Shown in pieces: positions 17,180 through 25,130 of a DNA stretch of 43,965 bases. The notes under the pieces were generated by a model. The model had not been told where the DNA came from. It worked only from the letters and a program-made list of their open reading frames with translations, and made no database searches. Source of the DNA: an uncultured Bacteroidales bacterium (GTDB lineage Bacteria; Bacteroidota; Bacteroidia; Bacteroidales; Bacteroidaceae); the NCBI GenBank assembly GCA_902787555.1, contig CADAGO010000024.1, positions 1 to 43,965 on the forward strand. Direction: 5' to 3'. Numbering within the stretch: the stretch's first letter is position 1; each line of letters opens with the position of its first letter. A program made the position numbers and the translations under genes.

Positions 17180-18487
17180 CTAATCAATTTCCTCATCTGC
17201 CTCGTAACCACCCATCTCACGCAATGCATTTTTCAGCATTACATACTGTTGGAACAAGTGATTAACAGGCACTTCGTCCTTTGTAAAGTCATGCATTGGA
17301 CTCTTCAGATAGAAACTGAGGAATCGCTGAATACCGAAACGTCCAGCACGAGCTGCAAGGTCGCTTAGCAAACAGAGATCGAGCAACAATGGTGCTGCAA
17401 GGATAGAGTCACGGCACAGGAAATTGATTTTGATTTGCATCGGGTACCCCATCCATCCGAAGATGTCGATATTGTCCCATCCTTCCTTATTATCGTTGCG
17501 AGGAGGATAGTAGTTGATACGCACCTTGTGATAATAGTCCGTGTAGAGGTCGGGCTGTTTTTCTGGAACAAGAATCGACTCCAACGTAGATAACTTGCTG
17601 ACTTCCTTCGTATGGAAGTTTGCAGGTTCGTCGAGTACCAGACCATCCCGGTTCCCTAAGATGTTAGTAGAGAACCAACCACTCAGACCTAAACAGCGTG
17701 TACCGATGATAGGAGCAAAACCACTCTTCACCAATGTCTGCCCGGTCTTGAAATCCTTACCAGCGATAGGCATCCTCGTCTTCTCAGCCAATTCCCACAT
17801 GGCAGGAATATCGACCGTGGTGTTAGGAGCACCCATGATGAACGGAGCACCTTCAGTCAGAGCAGCATAGGCGTAGCACATCGATGGAGCAATATGTTCT
17901 TTATCATCAGCTTTCATCGCTGCCTCAAGAGCAGCAAGCGAGCCGTGTACCGGTTCAAAATAAGGCACATATATTTCGGTTGATGCAGCCCATGCAACTA
18001 CGATACGGGAACAGCCGTTCTTCTGTTTGAATGTGCGGATGTCGTTACGGAGTTGTTCCACCATCTCCCAACGAGTCTTACCTGTCATCACATTGTCGCC
18101 ATCGAGTCGTTTCGCAAAATTCTTGTCGAACGCAGCCTTCATCGGAACGATTTGCTCTAGTTCGTCTTTTACAGGCTCGATGTCCTTTTCTTTGAGCACC
18201 TCTGCATACATCGCACTGCGGTATGCATCAGCAGGGTAAACATCCCATGCGCCAAAGACAATATCTTTCAGCTCCGCAATCGGAACGATTTCCCTATATG
18301 AAAGGTATTTCTTTTCGTTTCCTTTTCCCACTCGGATTTTGTCGTACTCAATCATTGAACCGACAGGTTTTGACAATCCCTTGCGTACCATGAGTACGCC
18401 AGTCATAAATGTAGAAGTGACGGCACCCAGTCCAACGACCATGATGCCTAATTTACCATCTGCTGGTTTTACAGTTTGGTTAGCCAT
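17180..18487 (-). CDS. myo-Inositol-1(3)-phosphate synthase
   Basis: This enzyme converts glucose-6-phosphate to inositol-phosphate using bound NAD. The 435-residue protein begins with a Rossmann motif (LGIMVVGLGAVTSTFMTGV) and carries family segments SGWFSTNILGNRDGLVL, KTGQTLVKSGFAP and QIKINFLCRDSILAAPLLLDL. The length suits the compact prokaryotic branch. ATG 18487 is chosen because the frame's upstream codons run through the promoter box. It has its own promoter and lies just downstream of the HAD, CDP-alcohol phosphatidyltransferase, ATP-grasp and nucleotidyltransferase genes, all on the same strand. From established work on Bacteroides, MIPS of this type feeds inositol-lipid synthesis; the cluster here is consistent with that. 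Confidence 0.93.
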   Translation of the reverse strand: MANQTVKPADGKLGIMVVGLGAVTSTFMTGVLMVRKGLSKPVGSMIEYDKIRVGKGNEKKYLSYREIVPIAELKDIVFGAWDVYPADAYRSAMYAEVLKEKDIEPVKDELEQIVPMKAAFDKNFAKRLDGDNVMTGKTRWEMVEQLRNDIRTFKQKNGCSRIVVAWAASTEIYVPYFEPVHGSLAALEAAMKADDKEHIAPSMCYAYAALTEGAPFIMGAPNTTVDIPAMWELAEKTRMPIAGKDFKTGQTLVKSGFAPIIGTRCLGLSGWFSTNILGNRDGLVLDEPANFHTKEVSKLSTLESILVPEKQPDLYTDYYHKVRINYYPPRNDNKEGWDNIDIFGWMGYPMQIKINFLCRDSILAAPLLLDLCLLSDLAARAGRFGIQRFLSFYLKSPMHDFTKDEVPVNHLFQQYVMLKNALREMGGYEADEEID

Positions 18488-18526
18488 TTTATCTATATTA
18501 TTTGTTATCTTTTTATTAATTTTCTG

Positions 18527-18534
18527 CAAAGATA
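18527..18534 (-). promoter_or_regulatory. -7 box for the inositol-phosphate synthase gene
   Basis: The minus-strand sequence TATCTTTG lies 40 bp before the ATG at 18487. TTTG- and ATTG-like words are found 18-22 bp further upstream (18553-18560) and may be the -33 box. This implies that MIPS can be expressed apart from the upstream operon. Confidence 0.6.
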
Positions 18535-18681
18535 CATATTTTTTATGGGCAACAATCAAATTTGAAGTCTAAATATACATCCTTTTGAGATTTATTAACT
18601 ACTTTCACACGATTTAACGCCTATTAGATGACAGCATCAAGTAACAAATGTGACAACAAAAGAGGAGAGCACTGAAGGTTA

Positions 18682-19404
18682 TTATAACACTTGTTCTGGT
18701 AAAATGGCAATATCTGTTAGGACGAGTGACGGCAAGGATTCGTCAAACTGCTCATTCCCCCACCCTGCACCTTTGAGCCAGACGGTCTGACAGCCAAGCT
18801 GACGGGCGGGCAGGATATCCTTGGAGAAGGAATCACCTATCACCAAGGTCTCTTCTGGGTGTAATCCAAGGGCTTCGATCCCCATGCGAAAGATAGCGGG
18901 GTCGGGCTTCCGCACTCCTACTGCTGACGACTCTATGATTTTCTGGAAATACTCTAATTGGAATTCTTGAAGGATGGTGGGCATATTGCCATAGAAGTTG
19001 CTCACCAGCACCATAGGAAAATGAGTAGAGAGTTTCTTCAGTACAGAACGGCTTACGTTCACCACTTGGCATACCCGCTGATAACTGCGTAGCATAATAT
19101 GCTCTGTACAAGTGCGACGGGTCAGTTCACCGACATCCCAAAGACGATGTTCTAACAGATAGAGTGTCTCGATGTCAATCTTTGTACGCAACAAGTCCAT
19201 GAAGGTGTGCTCGGGACGGATGAGTGGTTGTCGTGCTAACTCACGTTCGGCATACACATAGCTCTCACGGAACTGCTCTTTCGTGACAGCTACCTGTTCT
19301 TTCTGATACATCTCCCACAACACCTCTGACCAATGTGTGCTGTTGGTGTCGAGCGTTCCTCCGTAGTCGAAGATGAGTCCTTTAATACTTTCCTTCTTCA
19401 ACAT
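18682..19404 (-). CDS. HAD-superfamily hydrolase in inositol-lipid cluster
   Basis: This protein has 240 residues with a Rossmannoid HAD core and an alpha-helical cap (subfamily IA type). Motif I reads FDYGGTLD with nucleophile Asp13. Motif II is VLVSN, motif III is the Lys in VRKPDPAIF, and motif IV is GDSFSKD. The usual second Asp of motif I (DxD) is Gly15, seen in some active HAD phosphatases but worth noting. By position it is the best candidate to dephosphorylate an inositol-phosphate lipid or inositol-phosphate; this is inferred from context. It overlaps the CDP-alcohol phosphatidyltransferase gene by 23 bp and ends about 195 bp before the MIPS start. Confidence 0.82.
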   Translation of the reverse strand: MLKKESIKGLIFDYGGTLDTNSTHWSEVLWEMYQKEQVAVTKEQFRESYVYAERELARQPLIRPEHTFMDLLRTKIDIETLYLLEHRLWDVGELTRRTCTEHIMLRSYQRVCQVVNVSRSVLKKLSTHFPMVLVSNFYGNMPTILQEFQLEYFQKIIESSAVGVRKPDPAIFRMGIEALGLHPEETLVIGDSFSKDILPARQLGCQTVWLKGAGWGNEQFDESLPSLVLTDIAILPEQVL

Positions 19405-20335
19405 TTTGGCGCAATTGGTTACAGAACTTTTCGTGAGAATGACGCATATAGAAATACATTCCCATCAGGACGGTCATCTCAAACAGAGGGTAGATGTAAG
19501 GCTTGTCGATCAAGCAACTGACATATAGCACGATGGCACGTGTATTGAATGACAACATGTTCACATATTTAATCAATGACAGACTATGCTGACGGAAATC
19601 ATCACGGAGTGACTGTGGTATGACTTCGGGATAATGCTGCTTCACGCTTGCCATCAACCGTTGGAACTGAGGTGTTTGGGACTCTTGTGCCTTGGTATAA
19701 GGGACATAGGTGAACAGGAAAAACTTCCAAATGACATCATCACTCCACTTCGTCTTGTCGTACAAAGCCTTTTGCTGTTTGTAGTTGTCGAGTTCACTAT
19801 TAGCTGCACCCTTTTGAAAGAAAAGGTGCGCCTGACGGTAATAATCTGCCAAATTACATTGACGACTGTGACAACATACACCGGAAAAAGTCATCAATGC
19901 AAAAGCCCACAACCCCCATTGTATATCAGTAAAGGGGATGTTTTGGGGGAACAGACGTAGAGCCAAAGAAAAATAGATGCAAAAGAACCAAATGTCGCCT
20001 GCTGCTCCGTCGAGAATACGTCCTAAACGTGTTTTCTTTCCTGAGAGACGTGCCAGTTGCCCATCAGTACTGTCGTAGATATTGGCCCACATCACCAGCA
20101 GGATGCCAATGATGTTGTAGATGAATCCTTCAGTGGTATTCGCCCTATGGACGAAAAATAGACCTGAGGCTGCACCTATTATCATTGACAACACGGTAAC
20201 TGTATTGGGATGAACATTCATCTTGTCGAACAATATAGCCCAATAGTATCCCAAAGGGCGCACAATCTTCAGGTCGAGCCACTCTTCGATATCGTTTGAC
20301 TTGAGAGTGGATTGCAATTTTGTTTTATTTGTCAT
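19382..20335 (-). CDS. CDP-alcohol phosphatidyltransferase-family enzyme
   Basis: This membrane enzyme of about 317 residues has several hydrophobic helices. The family motif is present: D88-x2-D91-G92-x2-A95-R96-x8-G105-x3-D109. In the family the motif ends with D-x3-D, but here residue 113 is Gly and the Asp is at 114 (LDGAAGD), one residue later. Such enzymes join a CDP-activated group to an alcohol. In this cluster the expected product is an inositol-phosphate lipid. The start is ATG 20335, because the longer frame begins at TTG 20347. It overlaps the ATP-grasp gene by 11 bp and the HAD gene by 23 bp, so the genes are translationally coupled. Confidence 0.85.
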   Translation of the reverse strand: MTNKTKLQSTLKSNDIEEWLDLKIVRPLGYYWAILFDKMNVHPNTVTVLSMIIGAASGLFFVHRANTTEGFIYNIIGILLVMWANIYDSTDGQLARLSGKKTRLGRILDGAAGDIWFFCIYFSLALRLFPQNIPFTDIQWGLWAFALMTFSGVCCHSRQCNLADYYRQAHLFFQKGAANSELDNYKQQKALYDKTKWSDDVIWKFFLFTYVPYTKAQESQTPQFQRLMASVKQHYPEVIPQSLRDDFRQHSLSLIKYVNMLSFNTRAIVLYVSCLIDKPYIYPLFEMTVLMGMYFYMRHSHEKFCNQLRQNVEEGKY

Positions 20336-21155
20336 TTTGTATCGCAATATTTGTTATCATTTCGGCAGCTTGTTCCCTGCAACGGGAAAAACTTGGCCAA
20401 TCATTTATATCAATCAGTTGTATCATTCCGTTTTCTTTTACCACACAATCACCTCCATACACATCTAATCCTATCACGGATGCAGCATGGTTACAAATAT
20501 CACATAGCTGTTGTTCAGAGAATGGATAATGATGTGAAGCACCATTAACGGTTTCATTGCCAAACTTGCTATGTCCGTCGGATGCATAGTACCATTCGAA
20601 GAAAGGTGTACCACGCACTCCATAGAATTTGATGAGATCGCCTTCGAGATGTTGTGACACTACTATGATGCTGATACCTCGTTGGCGCATGCAATCTGCA
20701 TAAGCTGCCAACCGCTCCGCATTCTGAACATAGACTACATCCTCAGCCACTTCTGCATACCCCTCCCCTTTTTTCAACCAACAGGGGAACACATTCCAAC
20801 TAACAGGGTCGTTTGACGGAAATAAACGGCTGAGCGCAAACGGGACATCCTCGTCCATTAGAATCTGTGTGAACAACTTTCGTTCGCTATTTCGCACAGA
20901 GACCGGAGTATTGATGACCTTAACCCCTTCACTTTCTAACGCTTGAAGGCAGTCTATCGTATGGGGTAATCGTCCCATCGTGAGAACGACATCTGCAGCC
21001 TTCATATCTGATAGAGTGAGCTGTTCCTCATGCACGCATGATACCATATGTCCGGCCTGCTGCACACGGCTTGCAACCGCATTCATAATTGCTGTGTCAC
21101 AATCCTCCATGTTAGGGGAAAAACAGCTTGCTCGATAGATACAGACAATGTTCAT
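20325..21155 (-). CDS. ATP-grasp-like protein in inositol-lipid cluster
   Basis: This is a soluble protein of 276 residues with ATP-grasp character. It has an N-terminal Rossmann-like preATP-grasp region (MNIVCIYRASCFSPN; AADVVLTMGRLPHT), a central phosphate-binding stretch (WLKKGEGYAEVAEDV), a QHLEGDLIKFYGV strand, and a C-terminal metal site in LDVYGGDCVVKENG followed by LIDINDWPSF, where Asp and Asn would bind Mg. ATP-grasp enzymes ligate carboxylates or, in the ITPK branch, phosphorylate inositol phosphates. Which applies here is not readable. It overlaps its neighbours by 4 and 11 bp. No ATP-dependent step is required by the simple inositol-phospholipid route, so this gene points to an extra modification. 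Confidence 0.7.
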   Translation of the reverse strand: MNIVCIYRASCFSPNMEDCDTAIMNAVASRVQQAGHMVSCVHEEQLTLSDMKAADVVLTMGRLPHTIDCLQALESEGVKVINTPVSVRNSERKLFTQILMDEDVPFALSRLFPSNDPVSWNVFPCWLKKGEGYAEVAEDVVYVQNAERLAAYADCMRQRGISIIVVSQHLEGDLIKFYGVRGTPFFEWYYASDGHSKFGNETVNGASHHYPFSEQQLCDICNHAASVIGLDVYGGDCVVKENGMIQLIDINDWPSFSRCREQAAEMITNIAIQNDK

Positions 21156-21847
21156 CTCAGAAAGCCCTCCGCTTTTTTAATATCAGCCGCATGGTCCACA
21201 TCGAAAATCTTGGAAAACCGATACGCCTGAAGTTTTAATCCGTCACAGACCATCTGACGCTGGAAATTACGCATTCTCGACTGCCCCTCACCGACACAAC
21301 GCTTGAGGGTTGCGAACGACTTATCAGTCAGACAATAGATCCCTCCAGAGATAAAACGAGTATCTTCGTGCGGCTCATCATAAAAACCTTTGATACACAT
21401 CTGCTCGTCTGTAGCAATAAATAAGGGGCTTTCATCGTCCACATAATCGGTAACCGCCATAAGGCCATCAACATCCATATCCTTAAATGTCCGGATATAC
21501 TGCTTGAACTCGTCTTCACGGAAAACTGTATCTACTGTAGTCAGACAGAATCTACCGCTCCCCAAAAGAGAATGCAGTTCATAGAAACTATGCATCGAAC
21601 TGGGTGTTGTCTTGACAATCAGCTTGATGCGGGCATCGTGCTGTTGCAAATCACGGATATGCTGTTGTGTAAGCGGAGTCAGGTTGTTTGTTATGATGGC
21701 TATCTGTTCTGCATCATTTTCGCTGAAGATGCGAATGAGACGATCTATCATCGCCTCACCGTTGAGTACCACTAATGGCTTGGGAACCAGGATTCCCTCT
21801 TTAACCATTCTTGACCCTTCACCTGCTGCTAATATTCCATACTTCAT
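21152..21847 (-). CDS. NTP-transferase (sugar/inositol-phosphate nucleotidyltransferase-like)
   Basis: This protein has 231 residues with the glycosyltransferase-A-type nucleotidyltransferase fold: N-terminal ILAAGEGSRM with a downstream PKPLVVL lysine, a TTVDT metal-binding Asp near residue 104, and a C-terminal FDVDHAADIKKAE, the usual 'DVD..ED...AE' ending. Family members attach NMP to sugar phosphates or phospho-alcohols. In archaea and some thermophiles a related enzyme makes CDP-inositol from inositol-1-phosphate for a CDP-alcohol phosphatidyltransferase. MIPS and a CDP-alcohol phosphatidyltransferase are both nearby, so the same is a reasonable hypothesis here but is not proven. It overlaps both neighbours by 4 bp (ATGA). 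Confidence 0.8.
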   Translation of the reverse strand: MKYGILAAGEGSRMVKEGILVPKPLVVLNGEAMIDRLIRIFSENDAEQIAIITNNLTPLTQQHIRDLQQHDARIKLIVKTTPSSMHSFYELHSLLGSGRFCLTTVDTVFREDEFKQYIRTFKDMDVDGLMAVTDYVDDESPLFIATDEQMCIKGFYDEPHEDTRFISGGIYCLTDKSFATLKRCVGEGQSRMRNFQRQMVCDGLKLQAYRFSKIFDVDHAADIKKAEGFLR

Positions 21848-22935
21848 TGCTCTTCAACCATACTTGATTTCTGTTGTGAGGTGACAGGAGAAATATTCCC
21901 TTTCACTTTTGTTCCTATCTTCATCAACAGCATACCTATACATGTCCAGACCAATTCACGCAACCTACATATAATCGAGATGAATACAGCTATCGTCATA
22001 GCCTCCTTTAACGTCAGAAGCGCTCCTGAGGCTCCCACCATCTTCATCTGAACGGTCGACATCGCAAAGCCGCCCTCACGTCCTCCTAACTGTAACGGCA
22101 TGAAGAATAGCAGATTGGCGAACAGGGATGTAAATGCCAGTATGACAAACGAATACATAAACAGTTGCGGCATCGTGCCTTGAACGTTTACCAAGCGCAA
22201 CATGAAGAAGATTTCGAACGACTGCATCACTCTGCCAACATATTCAAGACAGAACGATGCATAGAAGCTATGCTTGTTCTGACCATGTAGCTGGGCTATC
22301 TGGCAATCAATGTTTCTGAGTTCTTCTGCATGCTTCTCCATAAAACGCCTGCACCAATTACGGCATCCTGGCAACTTGCTGAGAAACTTAATGATGGTCA
22401 TCACCATCCCGCGCTTATAACCCCTCACAAACATATAAATACCGCTCAGAGCAAAGAGTGCTATGAGAGGTAGGATGATAGCCATTCTCGTATCGATCGG
22501 GACAAAAAGCACATAGAGTACGACAGCTGTGAGCCAATACCAAAAATGAGCAAAGATATGCGTCATCGCAAACAACAACACAGATGACGTTGCACGCTCA
22601 CGTCCGACATAAGGCGTCAGCTCCATAATCTTATATGGCTCTCCACCCATCAATCCGGCTGGGGTAGCATAGTTCAATGCAAACCCTGTGATAGTTATCT
22701 TATAGAGTTTCCAAAAGGGAACGGGACAGTCTCCGCTTCCCTTGATGATGATGCGCCACGTCCAGGCATTCATGAAATACAACAAAACCCACATGCCCAA
22801 AACCGCAAAGATCCAGTATCCTGCATGACGGACATGATTCCACATCTCAACGAAACTGACCTTGAAAGTCAGAATCATGATGATGATGGCAACAATTCCA
22901 AAGAGAAAAAATATGTTACGAGTCTTGTTCTTCAC
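21844..22935 (-). CDS. Flippase-like membrane protein (LPG_synthase_TM / AglD-MprF type)
   Basis: This protein of about 363 residues has seven or eight transmembrane helices and the hallmarks of the lysylphosphatidylglycerol-synthase membrane domain family: a first helix pair, NAWTWRIIIKG, TGFALNYATPAGLMGGEPYK, and PLQLGGREGGFAMS in a later helix. The MprF-type catalytic domain is absent, so it is the stand-alone membrane form, often linked to lipid or glycolipid handling. In this cluster a role in moving or accommodating inositol lipids is plausible but inferred. The start is GTG at 22933-22935, six bases after the pdxA stop. It ends with a 4-bp overlap with the nucleotidyltransferase gene. 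Confidence 0.8.
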   Translation of the reverse strand: MKNKTRNIFFLFGIVAIIIMILTFKVSFVEMWNHVRHAGYWIFAVLGMWVLLYFMNAWTWRIIIKGSGDCPVPFWKLYKITITGFALNYATPAGLMGGEPYKIMELTPYVGRERATSSVLLFAMTHIFAHFWYWLTAVVLYVLFVPIDTRMAIILPLIALFALSGIYMFVRGYKRGMVMTIIKFLSKLPGCRNWCRRFMEKHAEELRNIDCQIAQLHGQNKHSFYASFCLEYVGRVMQSFEIFFMLRLVNVQGTMPQLFMYSFVILAFTSLFANLLFFMPLQLGGREGGFAMSTVQMKMVGASGALLTLKEAMTIAVFISIICRLRELVWTCIGMLLMKIGTKVKGNISPVTSQQKSSMVEEQ

Positions 22936-22941
22936 TGTCGC

Positions 22942-24057
22942 CTACAATTCCATTCCCATATCGTTATCGTCGGAAGTATCCTGATCGAGTTTCAGTTTGT
23001 CACTATCATCCTTCTTCTCATAATACTGCTTCTTCAAGGGATGGGCATGTGCGACATCATAGGTGTGGCGATTACGTACCACGTCAATAGCTGTATATAT
23101 TGCTTTGCGGAACGAAGCCTCATTAGCAACTCCTTGTCCTGCGATATCGTACGCGGTTCCATGATCGGGTGACGTACGTACGATAGGCAGACCTGCCGTG
23201 TAGTTCACACCATCATCCATGGCTAATGCCTTGAATGGTGCCAACCCTTGATCATGATACATAGCCAATATTGCATCGAAATGTGTATAATTGCCTGAGC
23301 CAAAGAATCCGTCAGCCGCATAGGGACCAAAACACTTGATACCCTCTGTAAACAGTTGCTCGACAGTTGGTGTGATGATATCACGTTCCTCTGTGCCAAT
23401 AAGCCCTCCGTCGCCACAGTGCGGATTAAGCGACAATACGGCAATACGTGGATTGTCTATCAGGAAATCACGTTTGAGTGTGCGGTCCAGTATCCGCAAC
23501 TTTTCTTCAATGAGATTTTTTGTGATTGATTCGGCAACCATACTGATAGGAAGGTGGGTGGTAGCAAGTGCTACTTTCAATGTGTCGTTCATCAAAATCA
23601 TCAGTGCCTTTTGACCGTCTCCCACTTTTTCTTCGATATACTCAGTATGACCTGGAAAATGGAAATTGTCAGACTGAATATTGTTCTTGTTGATAGGTGC
23701 AGTTACCAACACATCGATGTCACCTTTACGATAGTCTTCCAACGCATGCTCGATGGAGACGAGTGCAGCACGACCTGCTTCAGACGTAGATTTACCAAAA
23801 TCTATCTTGATTTCTTCTTCGCCAAAGCAGTTGACTATATTCAACGAATTATCATCAGCCTCACGCGCACTGTTCTTCACAATAAAATTGGTGGCACACT
23901 CAAATGACTTGCGGTGATAAGTTGCAGTCTTTGGAGAGCCATATACGATTGGAGTACACAATTCCAACATTTCAGGATTCTCGAATGTTTTCAGGATAAC
24001 CTCGTATCCTACTCCATTGATATCCCCATGTGTGATTCCTACTTTTATCTTTCTCAT
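22942..24057 (-). CDS. pdxA: 4-Hydroxythreonine-4-phosphate dehydrogenase
   Basis: PdxA oxidises 4-phospho-hydroxy-threonine in the DXP-dependent pathway to pyridoxal phosphate. The 371-residue protein carries the family motifs: GITHGDINGVGYEVI at the start, TAPINKNNIQ, FPGHTEYI with the metal-binding His, LNPHCGDGGLIGTEE, YHDQGLAPFKAL, and RTSPDHGTAYDIAG with another metal-binding His. The C-terminus has an unusual acidic tail (KKDDSDKLKLDQDTSDDND) beyond the normal core. It is in a run with rlmN and a DUF4837 gene upstream (10 bp and 4 bp gaps) and the inositol-lipid genes downstream. Neighbouring glyA and rlmN include PLP-using metabolism, a loose functional link at most. Confidence 0.95.
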   Translation of the reverse strand: MRKIKVGITHGDINGVGYEVILKTFENPEMLELCTPIVYGSPKTATYHRKSFECATNFIVKNSAREADDNSLNIVNCFGEEEIKIDFGKSTSEAGRAALVSIEHALEDYRKGDIDVLVTAPINKNNIQSDNFHFPGHTEYIEEKVGDGQKALMILMNDTLKVALATTHLPISMVAESITKNLIEEKLRILDRTLKRDFLIDNPRIAVLSLNPHCGDGGLIGTEERDIITPTVEQLFTEGIKCFGPYAADGFFGSGNYTHFDAILAMYHDQGLAPFKALAMDDGVNYTAGLPIVRTSPDHGTAYDIAGQGVANEASFRKAIYTAIDVVRNRHTYDVAHAHPLKKQYYEKKDDSDKLKLDQDTSDDNDMGMEL

Positions 24058-24067
24058 ATTACTAACC

Positions 24068-25126
24068 TTAATTCTGTATTTTCGATTCTGACCCGTCTTG
24101 CTCCACCTTCTCTTTTGGTAATCTCAAGGTGTACAATGCTGCTTCGAGTCGACGTATCATCGTTCGCTTCATTTTCTCGGGAGCATATACAAATCCCTCT
24201 ACAACGATGATACGATTGTTGACAGTATCTACAGATGAATGCGACACAAAGGGTCCACCCATCATATCATTCTTCATCTCCCAAAAGCCTCGTGCTTCCA
24301 TCACATAGCGTCCCATGATTGACTTAGCAGTAGTCAATACATAATCGTGATTGGTTGTCATATACTGATTGGGCTGCTCACCAGGAATATTCTCTTTCAT
24401 AAAACGATCGCGCAACTTGATGTAGTTGTCGTGCGTAAATACTTTCTCCGAAACATACGGATAGCTGTACACAACTATATTCTGAATGGTGGACAAGCCG
24501 TCGTTCGATGCCCATAGAAAGTCTTTACCTGCCTTCATCTTCAACAGGTCCTGCGGAATGAACAGTTCGCAACCAAACATTTCCTTGCACTTTTTGTAGA
24601 AGGCGATATTGTAATCATCCTCCAGAAGCATCGCATTCCTGTTTATCTCTTCTGCTGTCAGATTTTGGGTGATAGTACGAGTCTGCTCAGTAATATACGA
24701 CGATAGTTCATTGGACGAAGGTCCTTGTATGGTCATTATCAACTGCGGTGAAGAATGCACATCACGCTCAATACTGATTTTAGGCTTGGTGGTGAATTCA
24801 CTGGTCTGCAGAATAATAATGTTACGGAAAATGTTAGTTATGCGATTGAAATTTGATGGTACGATATGACTTACGTGGAACATCGGCTCGCGCTGAGGCA
24901 ACATTGGTACATCCTTATTGAGCACCACCCTCAATGCTTTTCCAGCATAGCCGTTCCACATCGAGTCTTCAGTCACGACCAACACTTCGTAGGGATTGCC
25001 GCTTGCTGCCGGAACCAACAGCGGACGCTTGTGATGCCTCCGCTTTGGAACATCAGGATTGGCAGAACAGGATGCAAGTACGATGACCGCCAACGTCATC
25101 ATCAGAATATTGACAAATCGTTTCAT
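24068..25126 (-). CDS. DUF4837-family lipoprotein
   Basis: This lipoprotein of 352 residues has a lipobox ending VLASC after a hydrophobic core (ILMMTLAVIVLA). It is followed by SANPDVPKRRHHKR, without an acidic stretch, so it is likely to face the periplasm rather than the surface. The body matches my recollection of DUF4837 (conserved EVLVVTEDSMWNGYAGKALR, FRNIIILQTSEFT and MGGPFVSHSSVDT-like segments), a Bacteroidetes family of unknown function commonly found beside rlmN and pdxA. No catalytic residue set is evident. It lies 4 bp after rlmN and 10 bp before pdxA, so it is co-transcribed. Confidence 0.75.
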   Translation of the reverse strand: MKRFVNILMMTLAVIVLASCSANPDVPKRRHHKRPLLVPAASGNPYEVLVVTEDSMWNGYAGKALRVVLNKDVPMLPQREPMFHVSHIVPSNFNRITNIFRNIIILQTSEFTTKPKISIERDVHSSPQLIMTIQGPSSNELSSYITEQTRTITQNLTAEEINRNAMLLEDDYNIAFYKKCKEMFGCELFIPQDLLKMKAGKDFLWASNDGLSTIQNIVVYSYPYVSEKVFTHDNYIKLRDRFMKENIPGEQPNQYMTTNHDYVLTTAKSIMGRYVMEARGFWEMKNDMMGGPFVSHSSVDTVNNRIIVVEGFVYAPEKMKRTMIRRLEAALYTLRLPKEKVEQDGSESKIQN

Positions 25127-25130
25127 AAAC

